This document shows, in pieces, positions 8,292 to 16,556 of a DNA stretch of 20,000 nucleotides. Location: contig CAUYUJ010010453.1 in NCBI GenBank assembly GCA_963575745.1, positions 1-20,000 of the forward strand. Direction: 5' to 3'. This DNA comes from Prorocentrum cordatum. Lineage: Eukaryota; Sar; Dinophyceae; Prorocentrales; Prorocentraceae. Under the pieces are notes generated by a model. That model did not search any database and had not been told where the DNA came from. It saw only the letters and a list, made by a program, of their open reading frames with translations. The translations under genes were made by a program, and so were the position numbers. Each line of letters begins with the position of its first letter. Within the stretch, counting starts at the first letter, position 1.

Positions 8292-9218
8292 ATGATGAAA
8301 CGTCCAGCGCCGCAGACGATAAACCTCCGCTGCCGAGGAGGCTTGATCCACCACGCGGGGCTCCACCAAAAGGGTGCGTGCGAGGCAGGGCACAGAGCGG
8401 CAGACGAGAACCGCGAGACACTCCCAGTCAGCGCGCTGCTGATGGCAGGACTGGTTCCTCGCGCGGACGCAGGGGCCAGTGGAGTTACGACAGGTCCCCA
8501 GACCGCCGGGCCACGTAGTCTCGTTGACGACGCCTGGCGTAGCCAGAGCGGGCGCACGGGAAATGACGGGATATTCAATCATGGCAAATGAGTGCCAGTT
8601 TCCAAGCACCCACTGGGCATCCCCGAGCCCAAGAAGAACGACGGGCCCAAGATGTACAAGGCATCGCTGCGAACGATCGACGCGCAAAACCCCGGGGAGT
8701 CCGGCGGCGCCTTCGCCTCCAGGATGCAGAGGGAACTAGGCAGCATGTTCAGCGACCTGTGGGTTGCGCGCTGCGCCAAAACCTGCCCCACTAACGCCCG
8801 GCCGACTTTCGACCCAGCGCTGCAGCCGCCAGGCGCGCGCCGAAATCCCCGTCGCGCGTGGGGCGCTGCAGGCTACGACGCGTGCCGCGCCGACCAGGTC
8901 ATGCGCGCCAAGGCCAACTTTCGCAGCCCAACTGACAGGGCCACGGCAGTCAGTGGCGCCTCCTGCGCAGGCTCTGCCAGCAGCAGCCGGACTGCCGCCG
9001 CCAGGTTCCACGCAGGGGAGAGCGCCCGAGCAAGTGGACAGGCGTGGCGAAGGACGACCCGATTCATTGGGCAAGGCTGGGAAGAGGAACCGGGCAACCG
9101 AGAGCCCATGGAGCTCGTGGAACGAGAAACGGTATCGACAGTAACGCCGGGTGTGGGGCGCCACCCAGTCTCGCTGAGATGCGGTTTTGACATCGCACCG
9201 GGTATGTGGTGCACCTAG
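8292..9218 (+). pseudogene. Unknown protein remnant, fourth frame block
   Basis: One frame open for 927 nt except for TGA at 8589 and ending at TAG 9216. The stretch after the TGA (PEPKKNDGPKMYKASLRTID, 8619-8678) is lysine-rich and reads clearly as protein, followed by an Arg/Ala/Ser-rich tail. There is no methionine start near the TGA, so the downstream part is unlikely to be an independent gene; a converted sense codon (for example CGA to TGA) is the simpler reading. The end region contains GTATGT at 9202, a match to a 5' splice site. Family unknown. Confidence 0.5.
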
Positions 9219-9313
9219 TGGCGCCACGCGCCTACGCTGTTATCTCTCTTTCCTTTGCTTGCGGCGGTTAGCCGCGTTCCCCTGCTCTCCCTCCCCTTCT
9301 GCCTCCTGCGCAG
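9202..9313 (+). other. Intron-like segment with GGTTA hairpin
   Basis: It starts GTATGT, ends with a long pyrimidine tract and GCGCAG, and carries a GGTTA hairpin in the middle. This is what a spliceosomal intron of 112 nt would look like. However, removing it does not join the flanking frames in phase, so either the borders differ, the gene is decayed, or it is not an intron. Confidence 0.35.
9261..9275 (+). repeat. GGTTA-loop hairpin, copy 2
   Basis: GCGGC, loop GGTTA, GCCGC: a perfect 5-bp stem, with a possible T.G pair outside it. Pyrimidine-rich DNA lies on both sides. Confidence 0.7.
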
Positions 9314-9314
9314 C

Positions 9315-9622
9315 CACTGCGGCTCCATGCCGGCTTCAGACTGGCAGCCCGCCGTAATTGTCCTTGCCGAGCGCCCCGTTGAAGAGCGCCCGGAATGTTA
9401 CATCGACGGCGCCTCCTTGCGGGCTCTTGCAGTAACTAGTGCGTGGCTGAAGGAAGCGTGCGTGGCCTGCGCCCGCAGGCGCATGTGGGGCGGTGTGCTA
9501 GCCCAATGGAAAACCTCATCGTCCGTGATTGCACGCTACTTCGCGGCCGAAAGAGCCCATCTTTTCCCAGGACTTCGTGTGGGGGACTCTGGCAAGCTGG
9601 TGCCAGTGGCGGGTTTACTGAG
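9315..9622 (+). CDS. Exon-like open segment of unknown protein
   Basis: The frame reads from CGSMPASDWQPAVIVLAERP onward to about GLL at 9620, with a hydrophobic piece (AVIVLA) and a Cys/Ala segment (KEACVACARRR). It is stop-free up to 9624, where the apparent stop TAA lies inside GAG|GTAAGC, a near-ideal 5' splice site. The most economical reading is an exon ending at 9622. It is in the same frame as the 8292-9218 block and could be the next exon of the same gene. No family recognised and no independent start is evident. Confidence 0.4.
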
Positions 9623-9709
9623 GTAAGCTTCGATGCAGAGCGCCTGGCGTGGGCGTCAGTGTACACAGGGTTATGGTGAGCTCTCCTCCTTCTTCTCCTG
9701 TTGCTTCAG
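9623..9709 (+). other. Candidate spliceosomal intron
   Basis: Begins GTAAGC after GAG and ends with a pyrimidine-rich stretch (9681-9705) followed by CAG at 9707-9709; length 87 nt. The 5' match is the best in the window. An alternative acceptor, TTTAG, ends at 9739, and another GTGAGC donor lies at 9676. No conserved downstream exon was recognised, so the acceptor is uncertain. Confidence 0.45.
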
Positions 9710-9720
9710 CGGTTAGCTGA
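9706..9720 (+). repeat. GGTTA-loop hairpin, copy 3
   Basis: TCAGC, loop GGTTA, GCTGA: a perfect 5-bp stem with a pentaloop. It sits exactly on the candidate acceptor CAG at 9707-9709 of the preceding intron. Confidence 0.7.
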
Positions 9721-9753
9721 CTCTCCCTGTCCTGTTTAGCTGGGGTCTTCCCT

Positions 9754-9993
9754 CGCGGCTGGGGCTGCCAATGCCGCTGCTGGGTGATGCTCCGCCAGCT
9801 TGGATCTCCTGGCGCGCACTTCCTTTCCCCCCCTCCTGCATCCTAATGCTGCAGCGGTTAGCTGCCGCGCCGGGGTGCCTACCGTGCCTGGCGTGCACTT
9901 CCCCTCCTCTCCTTTGTTTCACCGGATTTATCCCGCGCGGCTGGGGTTGCCGCCAATGCCGCTGTCTGATGGTGCTCTGACAGCTTGAATTCC
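9754..9993 (+). repeat. Degenerate direct-repeat cluster
   Basis: A block starting cgcggctggggctgcc at 9754-9813 recurs with small differences at 9936-9993, including the later words aatgccgctg and cagctt. The word CTGGCGYGCACTTCC is also repeated at 9808 and 9888. Pyrimidine-rich stretches alternate with these words. Together with the GGTTA hairpins this suggests repeated copies of a modular non-coding unit of 150-180 bp, now diverged. Confidence 0.6.
9851..9865 (+). repeat. GGTTA-loop hairpin, copy 4
   Basis: GCAGC, loop GGTTA, GCTGC: a perfect 5-bp stem. Like copy 3 it follows a pyrimidine-rich tract and overlaps a CAG. Confidence 0.7.
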
Positions 9994-10528
9994 ATGCAAA
10001 GGGTCACACTGGGTATGGGTCAGGTGCCCCCTGGCTTGCTCCTGGCTGGTGTCGGCCCCCCCTGATGGCTGAAAGGGTTCAATGGGGTCTCGCTGCGCTG
10101 CCGACCTCTTCGGTGCAAGGACTTCGGGTTCGGCGCGTGTGGCTCTGTGCGCCTGTCGGCTGCTGTTTCCTGCAGAGACTCCGCTTTCGACATGTGCCAC
10201 TGCTGTACAAATAAGAGTTACTGCCGTTTGCAGTCCTATCTGTGACGAGCTTGCCCCCTCTTCACTCTTGTGCTGACGCGATGTTTCGACACTTGTGTTC
10301 GTCCACTTCACGGGTGTCATTCGGGGTGCTTGTCGGTCTCGTTCGTCTTTGACGTTGGCGCCTGACCGGTTCGCACCGAGTGGTCGACTTCTACGTGGTT
10401 TTGGTCGCGCTGCCGCGCCATTTTGGCTGCGTCTACTCGCTGGTAGCCACAGGCATTTTCGGACGCCACCGGGAGTGGGTCTTCCAGTTCTTTTCGCCCT
10501 TCTGAGCTGACGCCTTGCTGCGCCTGTC
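9994..10528. other. GC-rich region without supported gene
   Basis: A long - strand open frame covers this stretch (9928-10785) and continues in the same frame beyond a TAG at 10810 to 11109. Its translation is Arg/Ala/Ser/Gly-rich without motif, and + strand frames are open too, so it is not claimed as a gene. A 12-nt match to the dinoflagellate spliced leader core lies at 10417-10428. Confidence 0.4.
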
Positions 10529-10591
10529 TTGCTTTTCCGCTTTCCGCTTTTCTGCTGCCCAGTCGTGGCCCAGCTGGAGTTTGTTCGCCTT

Positions 10592-10640
10592 TTGGCCCGC
10601 TTCACGAGGCCACTGACCAAAAAAGTATCCCCGCCGGCAG
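10592..10640. repeat. Dispersed GACCAAAAAAGTATCCCC motif, copy 3
   Basis: The core 10615-10640 matches 4006-4031 in about 23 of 26 positions, and gcttcacg recurs just upstream. On + the core reads TKKVSPPA and on - AGGDTFLV in both copies, so any protein-level similarity simply follows the DNA. It could be an element terminus. Confidence 0.7.
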
Positions 10641-10783
10641 GTGCGGCCTTCTTCCGCTGGTCCCCCGCCTCTGTTGCCTTCCCCTGTCCCCCCGCCCGTG
10701 GTGGCGCTTGCGCCGCTTCCGCGCCCCTGCCTTGGCGCTTGTCGGCGCTGAGCGATCCATAGCCTACTCCGTTGAGCGCCTGC

Positions 10784-10909
10784 ATGTCGCTGTTCGTTGT
10801 TTTCTTCGGCTACGTCTCGGCGGTCTTCGAGTGCGTGGACTTCATGAATTTCGCCATTTTGGCGCTGCACTTCGACCTGTGGCTCTTCCCGGTCCACCGC
10901 GTTTCCTGA
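10784..10909 (+). CDS. Possible 41-residue hydrophobic small ORF
   Basis: ATG to TGA, 41 codons, mostly ending in G or C. The product starts MSLFVVFFGYVSAVF and continues with FAILALHFDLWLF, giving one or two potential membrane segments. The same frame is open upstream beyond a TAG at 10760. There is no homology I recognise. The opposite strand is also open, so coding status is doubtful. Confidence 0.2.
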   Translation: MSLFVVFFGYVSAVFECVDFMNFAILALHFDLWLFPVHRVS

Positions 10910-11002
10910 GCCTCAGTGTAGCGCGCTCCTGTGCGCTCTTGTGCGGAATTTAGGCCGTTGCTTGTTAGCCGCGTCTCTGTGCGGCGCCTGGCACTCCTGC
11001 GC

Positions 11003-11029
11003 GCCCGCGAACAAAAAATCCCCACCAGC
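11003..11029. repeat. Dispersed motif, copy 4
   Basis: gcccgcgaacaaaaaatccccaccagc written in two parts: gcccgcga followed by acaaaaaatccccaccagc. It matches copy 2 (4000-4029) except for a C/A change and loss of GTA before TCCCC. Confidence 0.6.
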
Positions 11030-11119
11030 CTTTTCACAAACCTTGCCCATGATAGCTGACGGGAAAAGGGACGAAGAGACATGTCTAGTGAAGCAAAGCG
11101 GGCAACCATTTGTTACGTC

Positions 11120-11202
11120 GGGGGGGGGGGGGTATCCCGGCCAGACCGCGCTAGACGAGTGTCCTGCTAGGCTTCTAGGGGGGGGCGGGTGTGGGGGGGG
11201 GG
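11120..11202. repeat. Poly-G runs flanking dispersed module A
   Basis: Runs of 12 or more G at 11120-11132, then seven or more G at 11177 and ten at 11193, separated by module A. The + strand has several G-runs that could form a G-quadruplex. Confidence 0.7.
11133..11178. repeat. Dispersed module A, copy 1
   Basis: A segment of about 46 bp containing ccagaccgcgctaga and the exact word agtgtcctgctaggcttcta. It recurs at 11807-11852 with a handful of mismatches and the same orientation. Confidence 0.8.
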
Positions 11203-11204
11203 GA

Positions 11205-11325
11205 TCAATGCCTCCTGAACCCTCGCCCCCCTCGGGGCTGCCGTCGCGGCGAGGTCGCGTCTGCGAGCCACTTTCGCATTGGTGCGCACTTGCAACGAGC
11301 CGAGGAACTTCGGGCGCAGCGATGC
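11205..11325. repeat. Dispersed module B, copy 1
   Basis: About 120 bp, starting tcaatgcctcctgaaccc and including ggggctgccgtcgcggcgag and ggtcgcgtctgcgagccac, which recurs at 16557-16676 in the same orientation. The second half is more diverged. Both copies are preceded by a run of seven or more G. This is a diverged interspersed repeat of unknown type. Confidence 0.85.
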
Positions 11326-11382
11326 GTTGGTCTTACCCCCAAGAGAACAGCAAGGCGACAGCGCGGGGCAGTTCAAAATCGC

Positions 11383-11640
11383 CCCAGAGGCCCAAGACGA
11401 CAGTAAAGCGTGGGCGAGGATACGGCTTTGCGCAAGCGCGAACGGGCGCGCCGCTGTTCACTCCCAAGGCGACAGCAGAGCCTAAAAGGCCCAACGTGAC
11501 AGCGACGCGGCAGCAGGGATACGGCTTTGCGTAAGCGCGAGCGGACGCGTCGCTGTTCAATCTCAAGGCTACAGCAGCGCGGCAGCAAGGACGCGGAATT
11601 GTGCATGCGCGAACAGGCTTGGCCGCAACAGCAAGATTAC
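11383..11640. repeat. Degenerate tandem repeat of 99 and 70 bp
   Basis: Units are recognised by gatacggctttgcg followed by aagcgcga, at about 11418 and 11517 (99-bp step), with a third diverged unit about 70 bp later that lacks a 27-bp segment. Interspersed words include gacagc and ggcagca. The open frames over it are repeat products. Confidence 0.65.
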
Positions 11641-12030
11641 TTGGAAACGCGCAAGATTCGCTTTCAACATGACCCCGAGACAACACCAATGAAACATCGA
11701 AATGCGGGATTTGCTTCCCGCCCAGGATGTATGGGAACCGCTTGTTTTACGGGTTGGGTCTTTTATTTCTTGAACAACGTATTTTCATATTACATCAACG
11801 GATGGGGATCCCAGCCAGACCACGCTATACTAGTGTCCTGCTAGGCTTCTATAGCAGGGGCACGGGGTATGGGGGTGTCAAGACATTCTCCATATAGCAA
11901 GCCGTCTAGCTCACTCCCACCCGCCCTCCCAACACATAGGTATCACCCGAGCCTCAGCATTTTCAGAGGTTGTCTTTGGATGGGCAGCTATTGGGAACCC
12001 AAACCGAGGCCATGTGCGCGACGCTGGGGC
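11641..12030. other. Gene-free sequence containing module A copy 2
   Basis: Holds an AT-rich patch at 11755-11806 and module A copy 2 at 11807-11852. The rest is unique. No supported gene. Confidence 0.5.
11807..11852. repeat. Dispersed module A, copy 2
   Basis: Reads gatcccagccagaccacgct, then tagtgtcctgctaggcttct, matching 11133-11178. Both copies follow G-rich DNA (tggggatccc against ggggtatccc). Confidence 0.8.
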
Positions 12031-12225
12031 GAGGCGCGCCACGTGTGCCAGGCGCGCCGCGCGCGCCAGGCACCCCTGGGGCCCGAGCGTGCCAGGCACG
12101 CCTGGTGCACCAGATGCGCCACGTGCTCCCGCGTGCGCCAGGTGTGCCGCATACCCCAGCCGCGCCAGGTGCGCCACGTTCGGGGCACGTGCAGGGTGTG
12201 TCAGGTGCGCTTGCGCACGTGACAG
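12031..12225. repeat. 9-bp minisatellite (GTGCGCCAG type)
   Basis: About 20 degenerate 9-bp units such as ggtgcgcca, cgtgtgcca, ggcgcgccg and gcgtgccag. Because 9 is a multiple of three, frames stay open; - strand frames give collagen-like Gly-X-Y runs and + frames give Pro-Gly-Ala runs. There is no sign of a real collagen gene. Confidence 0.8.
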
Positions 12226-12907
12226 CACACATCGGGAAACATGTCGGCCCCCCACCATCCTTGTCGAAAACCGATGCCCTTCATTGTGTCTGGTGGGCTT
12301 GCGCGCAGCGGGCCATGCCCCACAAACCTCGCCGCCCCTGTCAAGTTCCACTTGGCAATGATCGCGGGGTGGCTGCGCATGATCCAAGTTTAGCCGCGAG
12401 GTGCATTTTGTATGGTATTTTGTCAGGGGTGGTAACCCTGCGTGCAGCAGACAATATGCTGACACCCCCGCCGTCCGAGTCGAGCAACAAAAACGAAGTG
12501 CTCAGGCTTCACGAACAGAACTTCAGACTTTGCCCCAAAGTGTACATGGTTTTGTTTTTTGGGCAGGAATGGTGGGGGGGGGCCTGCATCGGGTTGGTTG
12601 CGCATGCTCCGGATTTGGAGGCAGAGTGCGTTTTGTATTAACTTTTCGACAGGGATGGGGGGGAGCATGGTTCCTTGTTGGCTGCCGGTTGCTTGGGGGA
12701 GGGGGTCTATATTAATAGGGAACAGTGATCACAGGGGGAAGAGGGACCAATCCAAACGAATTTTTGCCAATCTCAGCCGCCTAGGGCCAACCCTTGTTGT
12801 GTGTATTTAAGGCAAAGGGCCAGTCCCGGCTGCTCTTACATATGAACTGTACAGCAAGCGTATCTTGCAGACACTCCAGAACTACATGAGTATGCCTTAG
12901 GACTCCC
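12226..12907. other. Gene-free sequence with a diverged direct repeat
   Basis: A block of about 65 bp (12368-12432) beginning ggtggctgcgcatg recurs at 12592-12658 as ggttggttgcgcatg, with about 70 percent identity including tgc(a/g)ttttgtat. The sequence contains G-runs. No coding frame is supported. Confidence 0.55.
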
Positions 12908-14298
12908 ACCCGATTCCCGTGTGAATCGTGTACGGATTTTATGTGAACCGTGCACAATTCCGATGCGAGTAGCATCCGATTCCAATGTATACGACTCCTC
13001 TGTGAATCGTGCGCGCTTCCTCTGTGAATCGTTCCCCAATCCAATGTGTACGACCCCATTGTGAATCTTACACGATTATGATGTGAATCGTTTACGATTC
13101 CGATGTGTATCCTCACGGTTCTTGTGTGGATCGTGCAAGCGTCCTATGTGAATCGTATGCGAATTCTATGTGCGTCGTATACGATTCTCGTGAGAATTGC
13201 ATACGACTCCCATGTGGAACGTCTGGGAATCTTGTGTGAGTCGTGTACGATCTCCATGTGAATCGTATACGACTCTTATGTGAATCGTGTACGGTCCCAA
13301 TGTGAATCGTATACAAGTCCATGTGAAACGTGTACACATCGTACGGTTCTTATGTGAATCGTAGGCGATTCTTGTGTGGGTTGCATACGATTCTTATGTG
13401 AATCGTATGCGAAGCCTGTGCGAAGCGTGTGCGGTTCTAATGTGGGTCGTATACGATTCCTGTATGAATCGAAAGCGGTTCCGATGTGAATCGTGTGCGG
13501 TTCGTACGTGAGTAGTATACGAATCTTTTGTGAATCGTATGCTGTTCCTATGTGAACAGTCTACACTTCTATGTGGCTCGTCTTCGACTCCTGTATAATT
13601 CGCATGTGATTCCTATGTGCATCGTATACAACTCTTCTGTGATCCGTATACGGCTTCGATGTAGATCGTACGCGATTCCGATCTGAATTGTATACGATGC
13701 CTGTGTGAACCGTATACGGTTTCAATGTGAATCGTATGCGCTTGCAATGCGAAACGTATACGGCCATGTGAATCGTATGCGAATCCTAGGTGTATCGTGT
13801 GCGACCCCTGTGTGGATCGCGTGCGGTTCCGATGTGGATCGTGTACGGATTCTATGTGACGCGTATAAGATTTCCAAGTGGGTTGTATACGATGCCTATG
13901 TGAACCGTATGTATTTCCGATATGATTCGTGTAAGATTTTTGTGTGAATCGTCTACGCATCCAAGGTGACTTGTACTCGGTTCCAATGCGCAACGTATGC
14001 AGCCATGTGAATCGTATGCAAGTCCTGCGTGTATCGTGTAGATTCCTGCGCGGATCGCATGCGATTCTTATGTGCATTCTATACGAATCTATGTGACGCG
14101 TATACGTTTTCCATGTGGGTTGGATACGGTGCTTATGTGAACCGTGTACGCTTCCGATTTGAAGCGTATGCGCTTCGTACGTAAACTGTAGGCGAATCAC
14201 GTGTGATTCGGGTGTGAGCCGTGTACGATTCCTATGTGACTCGTCTGCGATTCCTATGTGAGTCGCATGCGTTTCCGATGTGAGCCGTATTCGATTCC
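12908..14298. repeat. 22-bp palindromic satellite, about 60 copies
   Basis: The unit consensus is ATGTGAATCGTATACGATTC plus two variable bases. Its core GAATCGTATACGATTC is a 16-bp perfect palindrome, separated by spacers of about 6 bp (commonly cctatgt or cgatgt). The half carrying TGTGAATCGT is better kept than the other half. A few units are shortened to 14-16 bp. Units differ from each other, so the array is old. Tyr/His/Arg-rich frames on - come from the repeat. Confidence 0.9.
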
Positions 14299-14348
14299 GA
14301 AAAAGGAGCCGTGCATAGTTCTAAATAAGTATGAGTTCAAGATATTAT

Positions 14349-14412
14349 AAGAGTACTTCTTAGGAAGTGCTCTTCAAGAAATCCTAAGAGTACTTCGTAC
14401 GAAATGGTACTT
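14349..14412. repeat. Two adjacent AT-rich hairpins sharing AAGAGTACTTC
   Basis: First hairpin: AAGAGTACTTC (14349-14359), loop TTAG, GAAGTGCTCTT (14364-14374), 10 of 11 pairs plus a T.G. Second: AAGAGTACTTC again at 14386, running into the palindrome TTCGTACGAA (14394-14403) and closing with GTACTTTT after a 3-nt bulge. The pair looks like a double-hairpin element placed between two satellites. Confidence 0.75.
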
Positions 14413-14545
14413 TTTATTGCAGTGTTCTGTTCTGGGCATTTATTGAGGAGTTCAACCAGTACTACTTCAGACGCCTCCCGAGTTTAAAACAAGTCTTGAA
14501 CCTATTTCCCCACATCCTGAGTGGGGTTCTTGTTTTCCCAGAACA

Positions 14546-14575
14546 TCCTCCTCCTCCTCCTCCTCCTCCTCCTCC
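14546..14575. repeat. (CCT)10 microsatellite
   Basis: Thirty bases of perfect CCT/TCC repeat. It is adjacent to the ACCAT tract that leads into the 77-bp satellite. Confidence 0.95.
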
Positions 14576-14587
14576 CCCCGCTTCCTC

Positions 14588-14702
14588 CACCATCCCATAC
14601 TGTATCATACCATACCAATACCATGCCACTCCATACCATACCTTACCATACCATACCATGCATCCACCATCCCACACTATACCATGCCTTTCCTCACACC
14701 AT
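14588..14702. repeat. Degenerate (ACCAT)n / CCATA pentanucleotide tract
   Basis: Repeats of CCATA, ACCAT and ACCATGC with interruptions. It ends in cacaccatg, the same word that starts the 77-bp satellite, so the satellite may have been seeded here. Confidence 0.8.
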
Positions 14703-16371
14703 GTTATTTATCAGGTTTCGTGCCCCTCCCACCCCTCCAGGGAGGCCCCGCCTGAGCGAGCAGGGTATTCGCACACCATGTTATTTATCAGGTTTCGCGC
14801 CCCTCCCACCCCTCCAGGGAGGCCCCGCCTGAGCGAGCAGGGTATTCGCACACCATGTTATGTATCAGGTTTCGTGCCCCTCCCACCTCTCCAGGGAGGC
14901 CCCGCCTGAGCGAGCAGGGTATTCGCACACCATGTTATTTATCAGGTTTCGTGCCCCTCCCACCCCTCCAGGGAGGCCCCGCCTGAGCGGGCAGGGTATT
15001 CGCACACCATGTTATTTATCAGGTTTCGTGCCCCTCCCACCCCTCCAGGGAGGCCCCGCCTGAGCGAGCAGGGTATTCGCACACCATGTTATTTATCAGG
15101 TTTCGTGCCCCTCCCACCCCTCCAGGGAGGACCCGCCTGAGCGGGCAGGGTATTCGCACACCATGTTATTTATCAGGTTTCGTGCCCCTCCCACCCCTCC
15201 AGGGAGGCCCCGCCTGAGCGAGCAGGGTATTCGCACACCATGTATTTATCAGGTTTCGTGCCCCTCCCACCCTCCAGGGAGGCCCCGCCTGAGCGAGCAG
15301 GGTATTCGCACACCATGTTATTTATCAGGTTTCGTGCCCCTCCCACCTCTCCAGGGAGGCCCCGCCTGAGCGAGCAGGGTATTCGCACACCATGTTATTT
15401 ATCAGGTTTCGTGCCCCTCCCACCCTCCAGGGAGGCCCCCTGAGCGAGCAGGGTATTCGCACACCATGATATTTATCAGGTTTCCTGCCCATCCCACCCC
15501 TCCAGGGAGGCCCCGCCTGAGCGAGCAGGGTATTCGCACACCATATTATTGATAAGTTTTCGTGCCTCTCCCACCCCTCCAGGGAGGCCCCGCCTGAGCA
15601 AGCAAGGTATTCGCACACCATGTTATTTATCAGGTTCGTGCCCCTCCCACCCCTCCAGGGAGGCCCAGCCTGAGCGAGCAGGGCATTCGCACACCATGTT
15701 ATTTATCTGGTTTCGTGCCCCTCCCACCCCTTCAGGGAGGCCCCACCAGAGCGGGCAGGGTACTCGCACACCATATTATTTATCAGGTTTCGTGCCCCTC
15801 CCACCTCTCCAGGGAGGCCCCACCAGAGCGGGCAGGGTATCCGCACACCATGTTATTTATCAGGTTTCGCGCCCCTCCCAACATTCCAGGGAGGCCCCGC
15901 CAGAGCGGGCAGGGTATTCGCACACCATATGATTTATCAGGTGTCATGCCCCTCCCACCCCTCCAGGGAGGCCCCGCCTGAGCGAGCAGGGTATTCGCAC
16001 ACCATGTTCTTCATCAGGTTTCGTGCCCCTCCCGCCACTCCAGGGAGGCCCCGCCAGAGCGGGCAGGGTATTCGCACGCCATATTTTATTATTAGGTTTC
16101 GTGCCGTTCCCGCCCCTCCAGGGAGGCCCCACCAGAGCGGGCAGGGTATTCGCACACCATGTTATTTATCAGGTGTCGTTCCCCTCCCACCCCTCCAGGG
16201 AGGCCCCACCAGAGCGGGCAGGGTATCCGTACACCATGTTATTTATCAGGTTCCGTGCCCCTCCCACCCCTCCAGGGAGGCCCCACCAGAGCGGGCAGGG
16301 TATTCGCACACCATATTATTTATAAGGTTTCGTGCCCCTCCCACCCCTCCAGGGAGGCCCCACCAGAGCGC
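14696..16371. repeat. 77-bp tandem satellite, about 21-22 copies
   Basis: The unit runs cacaccatgttatttatcag, then ggtttcgtgcccctcccacc, then cctccagggaggccccgcct, then gagcgagcagggtattcg (slightly overlapping words), with ATG to ATG spacing of 77 at 14701, 14778, 14855 and 14932. Each unit has a CCTCC-AG-GGAGG hairpin. The left part of the array mostly has CGCCTGAGCGAG; the right part from about 15740 mostly has CACCAGAGCGGG, giving two subfamilies. As 77 is not a multiple of three, the frame rotates and all ORFs here are artefacts. Confidence 0.97.
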
Positions 16372-16480
16372 AGACAAGAAGCAATGGAACCCCGTAACAT
16401 CTTTATGTGGGGAACTCCGTTAGCATAATTTTGAATACGTTATACTTCACAAGCTTCGCAGCCGCGATTGTTACCGATTC

Positions 16481-16539
16481 AGCCGGGATTGGTCCCAAAC
16501 GGGCCGGGTTTGGGACTAGTAAGCCGGGATTGGTCCCAA
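16481..16539. repeat. 18-bp direct repeat enclosing a hairpin
   Basis: AGCCGGGATTGGTCCCAA occurs exactly at 16481-16498 and 16522-16539. Between them GGTCCCAAAC (16491-16500) pairs with GTTTGGGACT (16508-16517) in 9 of 10 positions across a 7-nt loop. It lies just upstream of module B copy 2. Confidence 0.85.
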
Positions 16540-16556
16540 CATCGGTCAGGGGGGGG

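Noticed and set aside
9928-11109. Long - strand frame with a single TAG at 10810
   Set aside because: Composition is Arg/Ala/Ser/Gly-rich without motif; + strand frames are open too and it spans dispersed repeats.
12031-12232. Collagen-like Gly-X-Y frame on the - strand
   Set aside because: It is produced by the 9-bp minisatellite and has no start, signal peptide or flanking domain.
12908-14298. CRISPR-like array of palindromic repeats
   Set aside because: There are no unique spacers of constant length, units vary continuously, and the context is eukaryotic; it is a satellite.
14696-16371. CRISPR-like or coding array with repeated MLFIRFRAPP peptides
   Set aside because: It is a head-to-tail 77-bp satellite without spacers; the frame rotates every unit, giving similar peptides in all three frames.
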